Shown here one piece after another: positions 57,040 through 64,000 of a DNA stretch of 64,000 nucleotides. The translations under genes were made by a program, and so were the position numbers. Within the stretch, counting starts at the first letter, position 1. The number at the start of each line of letters is the position of its first letter. Where the stretch lies: contig JANEZZ010002667.1 in assembly GCA_026122225.1 (NCBI GenBank), positions 579,237-643,236 of the forward strand, written 5' to 3'. This DNA is from Heloderma charlesbogerti (Eukaryota; Chordata; Lepidosauria; Squamata; Helodermatidae). The notes under the pieces are model-generated. The model made no database searches and had not been told where the DNA came from. It saw only the letters and a program-made list of their open reading frames with translations.

Positions 57040-57150
57040 GTTCTCTACAAGCAGAAACACGAAGCTGAAAAGGGATCATCAAATTATGCACAAATGAAGG
57101 AGCCACCAGATGTAAAGCATGCCATGGAAGTTAATAAATACCAATGTAAT
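57040..57150 (+). CDS. NEBL: Nebulette exon 5
   Basis: The 111-bp exon encodes 37 residues: VLYKQKHEAEKGSSNYAQMK then EPPDVKHAMEVNKYQCN. The KQKH...YAxMKEPPxVKHAMEVNK pattern is nebulette's third module. It is bounded by a TCATTTTAAG acceptor with a weak pyrimidine tract and a GTGAGT donor. The module's second half (VKHAMEVNK) is the conserved linker part. The next exon, expected to start with an xxYRK sequence, was not found before 64000, so intron 5 exceeds 6.8 kb. Confidence 0.95.
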
Positions 57151-57303
57151 GTGAGTATTTTTTCTACTAATTTGTGACGCTCTTGTATATGCCTGAAATG
57201 AAATGTAGTTTCAGTGCTGGATAGATTTACGATGAAAGAATTTCTATTATCATTCTTTAGGCTGTGATTTAGCAGTGGTGATGAAATCTGTTTCATTTAT
57301 TTA

Positions 57304-57752
57304 GGGAGCGATCCTATGGCCACTAGACAGCGGCTAGACGGCCATAGGATATGTGTGTTTCTGGGAACCAACCCTGGAGCTCACGCTCAGAGCTCGATTC
57401 CTGGAAAACTGACCTTCCCCCACATCCGCCTTGCCTCTGAGGCAACGCGGAGAAGCCCCATCCTCTGCGCTCGGAGGACGAGCGGGAAGTGGCTGAAAAG
57501 AGGCAGGGCTGGGGGTGTTCCAGGGCAGGGAGAGCGGATCTGCCTGTACAACACATCCTATCTGTTGTACAGCTGCCTCCTCTCCCACTCGGTCCCCCTG
57601 CGGCTAGACAGCGGAAAACAGCTGTTTAGAAGAAAAAGCAGGGCAGGAGAGGAGCGGAGGGAACGATCCCCTCGTGCTTCTCCTACCTTGCTTTGGATAA
57701 GCGGTCGCCTCCGAGTTCAGAGACGGCGGCCTATCTAGATAGGATTGCGCCC
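57304..57752. mobile_element. GC-rich MITE, CGATCCTATGGCC family, in NEBL intron 5
   Basis: GGGAGCGATCCTATGGCCAC at the left and CTAGATAGGATTGCGCCC at the right are inverted. Internal palindromes include TCCTATGGCCACTAGACAGC with its inverse at 57332-57350, and GTACAACACATCC / TGTTGTAC. It lies only 154 bp after exon 5. The 140-codon ORF across it is not a gene. Confidence 0.7.
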
Positions 57753-59984
57753 ATATTTAATGTTTTAGAGAAATGATAGTTAAAGTTATTCTCATAACAT
57801 GATTTTAAGGAAATATGAGCCGTACATAATTCTGTTCATGAAAAAACTCAATTCCAAGCAATTTTTTTAAAAAATGCAGATGACTAGTGTTTTATAGTTT
57901 TTGCCTATCTTCACAATATATTAGACTCAGAGGTAATGTCTTGTGAGCTAATGACTGAGTAGAAGGAATTGAATCTGGATTTCTCATGTCTAATGTCCCA
58001 CGCTTTACAATTGGCCTTATATCGTAACATGCCAATTATTCAAGTTAGACAAATCCTAATCCTACAGATGATAAACATGGTGAATGCTCTAATTTTAACA
58101 TTCATCTGTTTTTGTTTATTACGTTACTAGAACTGACATTGTCAGTTCGAATTGTCTAAAAAATTGATGGAGCTCTTTAGCTAGTTCTCAGTAATCTATA
58201 TCTCTGTAAAAGCTAGCCAATCTTGAAATTCCTTGAAACAGACTTGGAGGCCTGTTACACTGTAACTGGGAAGAGAGCATGTATCAAGTGGCTTGATACT
58301 TGGCCAGTACTCCCAAACACAGATTCAGTTAGAATTTCTATCTTCCTCAACCAGTGCCTTTGAGAAATTCCTGCTAAGGAAAGCTATAGGATTGTGTCAT
58401 CTGTTCTTATGTTTATGGGTTCATGTTACAGACCAATGTTAGGTACCTGCTAAAACTATTATTTCTAGCTTATATTTATTTCCTTTCACTTTGTGGACAC
58501 CACTGGAGTGTGTTCCATGAACATTCCATCTGACCTTGGCTCCCTCCTACATATGCCTTTTGGGACCAGGGCACATGGTGCAGCATTGTGCTGAAATTAA
58601 CTAGGTCTAGGTTTGGGTAGTGCCTGGGAAACTTATGTATTCCACCTTGAGTTCCTGGAAAAAAGGCAGGATAGAAATATAACTAAATTAATATGGTGTA
58701 CATTTACCCCCACCCCAAAACAAATATACCAGCTAAAATGGTAATTTGTGAGGTATACCAATGCCTCATGGATATAGATAGACATGTTTGCATATTTTTC
58801 AGTGGAGATTGCTAGGAGTCTAAGAGCTAGTTTATGCACTTGCTGGCAGGGACCTGCTGTATGCATTATGTGGTGGCATTATGAATGTTTGTGTACTGCC
58901 ACCATGTGTATGATGTAACAAGTAATAGGACAAATGATATGTGTGATAATTGTACCATCTTCCCTACTAGGAGGGTGGGAGGAGGAGGGATGCCACAAAT
59001 GTAAGTGCATATAGCCCCACATGAGTTCTGTTGTTGATCGGGGCGTGTTCAAGAGTTCATACTTCACCACCATGCATATTGGTGGGAGGGGCTGTTCCAG
59101 CCCTTTGTAAATCAGCCCTTTGGGGTGGGGGTGAGGAATTAAGACTGATGTCAAAAAGGCGTTGCAATATGTGAAGGCAAAATTATCATCTTGTTGGTAC
59201 ATGTTAGAATTCCATTCAAAGTTTAGAATTCAAAGAGCTACTTGACCCACAATGAAGCGTCTGCACATTGGGATGGTAAACTTTTTTCTTTTTTGAATGG
59301 CAGTCCCATATGCTACATCACAAACAGCTTTCAAAATTCTCCTGAGTTTGTAATTTAGCTTGTGGTATGGAAGGCTATCATTAAGAAACAGAAGTCTGAA
59401 GCCCCACTGGTTATATGAAATTAGTTGTGTCCTTTGGATCCCCAGAGCATGGTTAGACTTAAGAAAAAAATCCAAATTTAAGAGTGTTTGCCAACCCCAA
59501 GATTTTTCTTACAGCTGTGCACATACTCTTCTCATGAATGAAGTCAGTATAAAGTCAGAACAAAATGAAAGGCAGTCATGATACTTGCTTTTGCACTTTA
59601 AACACAGCTAAACAGAAACTGTTGAACATTTTCACCAATGTGACAGATATAGGTAATAAAGGAGAACTTACAAAAATAATTGTGCCAGCTTGTTATAACC
59701 TTTTCAGTCCACACAAGTCCATCATGCATTGGTAAGTGGGTGCACCAAGTCCCGCCTTTTTTAAACTTCAAATTCCTGCTTCATTTGCTTATACTTAAAA
59801 AGTTGGCTTAATGTTTACTTGGGGATTTCTAGTATTGCAAACAGTTATTTGAGAGTCACATGTTCAGTTCTAAAATAAAAGTTTGTGAATGGAATTATTA
59901 AGGATTCCAGAAACTAAGGATCCACCCTCCTGGAATTTAGGCTATTTGTGGAATTGCTTCGAGGAGTTCAGTTTTAAAGACTAA
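57753..59984. other. NEBL intron 5; one LINE/SINE tail, otherwise nothing recognised
   Basis: At about 58625-58690, GTATTCCACCTTGAGTTCCT followed by AAAGGCAGGATAGAAATATA is a decayed SINE/LINE tail. The rest is AT-rich intron DNA. Confidence 0.45.
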
Positions 59985-60074
59985 GGCTACAGTCCTATAC
60001 ATGTGTATCTGGGAGCAAGTCTTACTGAATTTAATTGGACTTATGTCTGAGACAGTGTGCATAGGATCGCGCTG
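59985..60074. mobile_element. MITE, GGCTRCARTCCTAT family
   Basis: GGCTACAGTCCTATACATGT at the left and GTGCATAGGATCGCGCTG at the right are inverted. The core AGCAAGTCTTACTGAATTTA matches the copy at 56686. Confidence 0.7.
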
Positions 60075-60166
60075 CACGGCTTTAAAAGAACACAGTTTGT
60101 TGGATCCAGACTTAGAGGACTCATTCAAATCAGTGGGACAATTAAGTCATGACTAATTTAAGTCCC

Positions 60167-63100
60167 CTTCATGGATCACTGCCTTGTTGTGGCGAAGGGG
60201 CTTGCGTAACTCAGTGAAGCCATAAGCTATGCCGTGCAGGGCCACCCAAGACGGACAGGTCATGGCAGAGAGTTCTGACAAAATGTGGTCCACTGGAGAA
60301 GGAAATGGCAACCCACTCCAGTATTCTTGCCAAGAAAACCCCATGGAACGTATCACAAGGCTAAAAGAGATGACGCCGGAAGATGAGCCCCTCAGGTCGG
60401 AAGGTGTCCAATATGCTACTGGGGAAGAGCAGAGGGTATTTCCAAGTAGCGCCAGAAAGAGTGAAGCGGCTGGGCCAAAGCCGAAAGGACACTCAGCTGT
60501 GGATGTGTCTGGCAGTGAAAAGAAAATCCGATGCTGTAAAGAACAATATTGTTTAGGAACCTGGAATGTCAGATCAATGAATCAAGGTAAGCTGGAGGTG
60601 GTCAAACATGAGATGGCAAGATTGAACATCGACATCTTGGGAATCAGCGAACTAAAATGGACAGGCATGGGCGAATTTAATTCAGGTGACCATCATATCT
60701 ACTATTGTGGGCAAGAATCCCTTAGAAGAAATGGAGTAGCACTCATAGTCAACAAAAGGGTGGGAAAAGCAGTACTGGGGTACAATCTTAAAAATGATAG
60801 AATGATCTCAGTACGAATCCAAGGCAAACCATTCAACATCACAGTAATTCAAGTCTATGCCCCAACCACTGAGGCCGAAGAAGCTGAGGTTGATCGGTTC
60901 TATGAAGACCTACAACACCTTCTAGAACTAACACCAAAAAAAGATGTCCTCTTCATCATAGGGGATTGGAATGCTAAAGTAGGAAGTCAAGAAATCACCG
61001 GGATAACAGGCAGGCATGGCCTTGGTGTACAAAATGAAGCCGGACAAAAGCTAATAGAGTTTTGCCAAGAGAACATGCTGATCATAGCAAACACTCTTTT
61101 CCAACAGCACAAGAGGCGACTCTACACATGGACGTCACCAGATGGTCAATATCGAAATCAGATTGATTATGTCCTTTGCAGCCAAAGATGGAGAAGCTCC
61201 ATACAGTCAGTAAAAACAAGACCTGGAGCTGACTGTGGCTCAGATCATGAGCTGCTTCTTGCAAAATTTCGGCTTAAATTGAAGAATGTCGGGAAAACCA
61301 CTAAACCGTTCAGGTATGACCTAAATCATATCCCTGATGAATATACAGTGGAGGTGAGGAATAGATTTCAGGGATTAGACCTGATAGACAGAGTGCCTGA
61401 GGAACTATGGACGGAGGTCCGTAACACTGTTCAGGAGGCAGCAACGAAATCCATCCCAAAGAAAAAGAAATGCAAGAAAGCCAAGTGGCTGTCTGAAGAG
61501 GCTTTACAAGTAGCTGAGGAAAGAAGGGAAGCGAAAAGCAAGGGAGAAAGGGGAAGATATACCCAACTGAATGCAGAGTTCCAGAGAATAGCAAGGAGAG
61601 ACAAGAAGGCCTTCTTAAATGAACAATGCAAAGAAATCGAGGAAAACAACAGAATGGGAAAGACTAGAGATCTCTTCAAGAAAATTGGAGATCACAAGGG
61701 AACGTTTTGTGTAAAGACGGGCATGATAAAGGACAAAGAAGGCAGGGACCTAAGAGAAGCAGATGAGATTAAGAAGAGGTGGCAAGAATACACAGAAGAA
61801 CTATACAGGAAAGATCTGAATGTCCCTGATAGCCATGATAGTGCGCTCACTGAACTTGAGCCGGACATCCTCGAGAGTGAAGTCAAGTGGGCCTTAGGAA
61901 GCATTAGTAACAACAAAGCTAGCGGAGATGACAGTATTCCAGCCGAGCTATTTAAAATCCTAAAAGATGATGCTGTTAAAGTGCTGCATTCAATATGCCA
62001 ACAAATCTGGAACACTCAACAGTGGCCACAAGACTGGAAAAGGTCAGTTTACATTCCAATTCCAAAGAAGGGCAACGCCAAAGAGTGTTCAAACTACCGC
62101 ACCATTGCGCTCATTTCACATGCCAGCAAGGTGATGCTCAAAATCCTACAAGCTAGGCTTCAGCAGTATGCGAACCGAGAACTACCGGAAGTACAAGCTG
62201 GGTTTCGAAGAGGCAGAGGAACTAGAGATCAAATCGCCAACATTCGCTGCATCATGGAGAAAGCAAGAGAATTCCAGAAAAACGTCTATTTCTGCTTCAT
62301 TGACTACGCTAAAGCCTTTGATTGTGTGGATCACAACAAACTGTGGCAAATTCTTAAAGTGATGGGAGTACCAGACCACCTTACCTGTCTCCTGAGAAAC
62401 CTGTACGAGGGTCAAGAAGCAACAGTAAGAACCAGACATGGAACAACCGATTGGTTCAAAATTGGGAAAGGAGTACGACAAGGCTGCATATTGTCACCCT
62501 GCTTATTTAACTTATATGCAGAGTACATCATGAGAAATGCCGGGTTGGATGAATCAGAGGTCGGAATTAAGATTGCTGGGAGAATTATCAACAACCTCCG
62601 ATATGCAGACGATACCACCCTAATGGCAGAAAGCGAAGAGGATCTAAAGAGCCTCTTGTTGAGGGTGAAAGTGGAGAGTGCAAAAGCTGGTTTGAAACTC
62701 AACATAAAAAAAACGAAGATCATGGCATCTGGCCCCATCACTTCCTGGCATATAGAAGGGGAAGAAATGGAAGCAGTGACAGATTTTACTTTCTTGGGCT
62801 CCAAGATCACCGCAGACGGTGACTGTAGCCATGAAATTAAAAGACGCTTGCTCCTTGGGAGGAAAGCTATGGCCAACCTAGACAGCATAGTAAGAAGCAG
62901 AGACATCACCTTGCCAACAAAGGTCCGTCTAATCAAAGCTCTGGTTTTCCCAGTAGTAATGTATGGCTGTGAGAGCTGGACTATAAGGAAGGCTGAGCGC
63001 CGAAGAATTGATGCTTTCGAACTGTGGTGCTGGAGAAGACTCTTACGAGTCCCCTGGACTGCAAGGAGGTCAAATCAGTCCATCCTAAAGGAAATCAACC

Positions 63101-63386
63101 CTGAGTGCTCATTGGAAGGACAGATAATGAAGCTGAAGCTCCAATATTTTGGCCACCTAATGCGAAGAGAAAACTCGCTGGAAAAGACCCTGATGCTGGG
63201 AAAGACTGAAGGCAAAAGGAGAAGGGGACGGCAGAGGATGAGATGGCTAGATAGCATCACGGATGCAATGAATATGAACTTGAGCACGCTCCGGGAGAGA
63301 GCGCAGGACAGGAAGGCCTGGCGTGCTATGGTCCATGGGGTCACGAAGAGTCGGACACGACTGAACGACTGAACAACAACAACAAC
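60167..63386 (+). mobile_element. BovB (RTE) LINE copy 4, full length and apparently intact
   Basis: It begins CTTCATGGATCACTGCCTTG, the same 5' end as the other three copies, and ends with an (AAC)n tail. A perfect 12-bp duplication AATTTAAGTCCC flanks it (60155-60166 and 63387-63398). It lies in NEBL intron 5 in the sense direction. A single frame (60229-63372) spans almost all of it. The clean duplication, intact tail and open frame point to a young insertion. Confidence 0.97.
60229..63372 (+). CDS. BovB endonuclease-reverse transcriptase polyprotein, 1047 aa
   Basis: RTE LINEs encode one protein that nicks target DNA and reverse-transcribes the RNA at the nick. Here the apurinic-type endonuclease spans about residues 107-350: N113 (GTWNVRS), E141 (ISELKW), D246 and N248 (GDWNAK) and the S338-D339-H340 triad (GSDHEL) are present. 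A basic, lysine-rich linker follows (about 400-500). The RT spans about 600-850, with PIPKKGNAKECSNYR, motif A D692 (FIDYAKAFDCVDH), KGVRQGCILSPCLFN and motif C YADD at 792-795. The C-terminal domain has SWTIRKAERRRIDAFELWCW. No frameshift or stop is seen. The first in-frame ATG was used; the true start could be further in, and the first 100 residues are poorly constrained. Activity is inferred, not shown. Confidence 0.93.
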   Translation: MPCRATQDGQVMAESSDKMWSTGEGNGNPLQYSCQENPMERITRLKEMTPEDEPLRSEGVQYATGEEQRVFPSSARKSEAAGPKPKGHSAVDVSGSEKKIRCCKEQYCLGTWNVRSMNQGKLEVVKHEMARLNIDILGISELKWTGMGEFNSGDHHIYYCGQESLRRNGVALIVNKRVGKAVLGYNLKNDRMISVRIQGKPFNITVIQVYAPTTEAEEAEVDRFYEDLQHLLELTPKKDVLFIIGDWNAKVGSQEITGITGRHGLGVQNEAGQKLIEFCQENMLIIANTLFQQHKRRLYTWTSPDGQYRNQIDYVLCSQRWRSSIQSVKTRPGADCGSDHELLLAKFRLKLKNVGKTTKPFRYDLNHIPDEYTVEVRNRFQGLDLIDRVPEELWTEVRNTVQEAATKSIPKKKKCKKAKWLSEEALQVAEERREAKSKGERGRYTQLNAEFQRIARRDKKAFLNEQCKEIEENNRMGKTRDLFKKIGDHKGTFCVKTGMIKDKEGRDLREADEIKKRWQEYTEELYRKDLNVPDSHDSALTELEPDILESEVKWALGSISNNKASGDDSIPAELFKILKDDAVKVLHSICQQIWNTQQWPQDWKRSVYIPIPKKGNAKECSNYRTIALISHASKVMLKILQARLQQYANRELPEVQAGFRRGRGTRDQIANIRCIMEKAREFQKNVYFCFIDYAKAFDCVDHNKLWQILKVMGVPDHLTCLLRNLYEGQEATVRTRHGTTDWFKIGKGVRQGCILSPCLFNLYAEYIMRNAGLDESEVGIKIAGRIINNLRYADDTTLMAESEEDLKSLLLRVKVESAKAGLKLNIKKTKIMASGPITSWHIEGEEMEAVTDFTFLGSKITADGDCSHEIKRRLLLGRKAMANLDSIVRSRDITLPTKVRLIKALVFPVVMYGCESWTIRKAERRRIDAFELWCWRRLLRVPWTARRSNQSILKEINPECSLEGQIMKLKLQYFGHLMRRENSLEKTLMLGKTEGKRRRGRQRMRWLDSITDAMNMNLSTLRERAQDRKAWRAMVHGVTKSRTRLND

Positions 63387-63481
63387 AATTTAAGTCCCAT
63401 TGATTTCAGTGGGTCTACTAAGCTTGATAAATGTGGATCTGATCCAATGGGAATTCTGAGTAAACATGCATAGGATGGCGC

Positions 63482-64000
63482 TGTAAATCTGTTGTGGGCA
63501 AAACTCTTCGTGTTTGCCAGTAGAACATTCTGACTACTGGAGCAGAATGCACATTTACCTACAGTGTCCTGCCAACTCAATTCAACTTTTCCAGGCAGAG
63601 TTTACATCTAATGGGATTAGGGTGAATTTTGGATTAGTTGCTCAGACTTAAAATAAAGCTGACATTTTATAATGAAGGGTGTGAAATAGGAAATTTCCTT
63701 TTAGAGATTAGGACTATCATCTTCTGAAAATTCCTGGTTTGAAATTGTCTGGTACTTCATGATTTCATGCCATAGAGCTCATGCTTTGAGTTCACAGTGG
63801 GCTAAAGTTTTGTAAGTAGGAAAAATACTGTAATTTTCCCATTTTATAACTTAGTGAAAATTTCATTCCCTATCTTTTTATCTATAGCAACAAAATAGTT
63901 TCCCAAATTATTGGCAACTACAAAATTATTTTAGCCAGAATGCTGTGTTTTCCTGCAAGCATGTCTGGCGATGGTGGTGGTGGTATTATTATTATTAATT
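63482..64000. other. NEBL intron 5, edge of window; microsatellite at the end
   Basis: AT-rich intron sequence without exon 6. It ends in (GGT)n followed by (ATT)n at about 63973-63998, possibly the start of another LINE tail cut by the window edge. Confidence 0.5.

Larger units (their letters stand above)
60095..63447. mobile_element. Palindromic MITE split by the intact BovB
   Basis: TTGGATCCAGACTTAGAGGA (from 60100) and TAAGTCATGACTAA form the left half. ATTGATTTCAGTGGGTCTAC and AAATGTGGATCTGATCCAA (to about 63446) form the right half. The BovB entered its centre with a 12-bp duplication. A trailing AGTAAACATGCATAGGATGG (63462-63481) belongs to yet another MITE end. Confidence 0.7.

Noticed and set aside
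57316..57738. A 140-codon gene after NEBL exon 5
   Set aside because: It lies wholly inside a GC-rich MITE with inverted ends.
57151..64000. NEBL exon 6
   Set aside because: Searched by eye for the expected xxYRK-type start after an AG acceptor; none found outside BovB sequence.

Overview
The window looks like nuclear DNA from a squamate reptile (a lizard or snake). Three things point that way. It has several full-length BovB (RTE) LINEs. It has CR1 and L2 LINE fragments, tRNA-derived SINEs of squamate type and many palindromic MITEs. Its one recognisable host gene has short vertebrate-type exons in long introns. The species cannot be named from sequence alone.

Host gene: five plus-strand exons encode the N-terminus of nebulette (NEBL, a cardiac Z-disc/thin-filament protein). 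They lie at 32884-32952, 33045-33116, 39743-39847, 48526-48636 and 57040-57150. Exons 2-5 are all phase 0 and each carries roughly one nebulin module of about 35 residues. The SDxxYK-type actin-binding motif falls across the exon junctions. Intron 1 is only 92 bp and appears to use a GC donor. The gene continues past the right edge. The first 32.8 kb is upstream flank of the nebulette start; it may also be intron of the longer LIM-nebulette (LASP2) transcript, but no LIM exon is visible here.

Mobile DNA: four full-length BovB copies of about 3.2 kb each keep target-site duplications (TSDs). Three are antisense to NEBL and broken. The fourth (60167-63386, sense, in NEBL intron 5) keeps one open 1047-codon frame with the checked endonuclease and RT catalytic residues. 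Three LTRs standing alone (1341-1878, 20087-20615, 43586-44134) have perfect 5-bp TSDs; the first two share a mostly open reading frame inside the LTR. Many hAT- and Harbinger-like MITEs, SINEs, L2 and CR1 pieces fill the introns.

The most unusual material is a family of non-autonomous DNA elements with TAGGG termini and perfect 8-bp TSDs, here called TAGGG elements. Copies are A 1135-2346, B 11350-12281, C 18832-20005 and a right end D at 1-138. Their interiors are built from alternating long palindromes, including a 42-nt palindrome repeated 3, 3 and 8 times in A, B and C. The palindrome next to the right end differs in sequence between copies yet stays a strong hairpin, and splice-donor-like motifs recur near the ends. 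Nested insertions give an order of events: L2 first, then BovB copy 1 into it, then element C and an LTR into that BovB; separately an LTR into element A.
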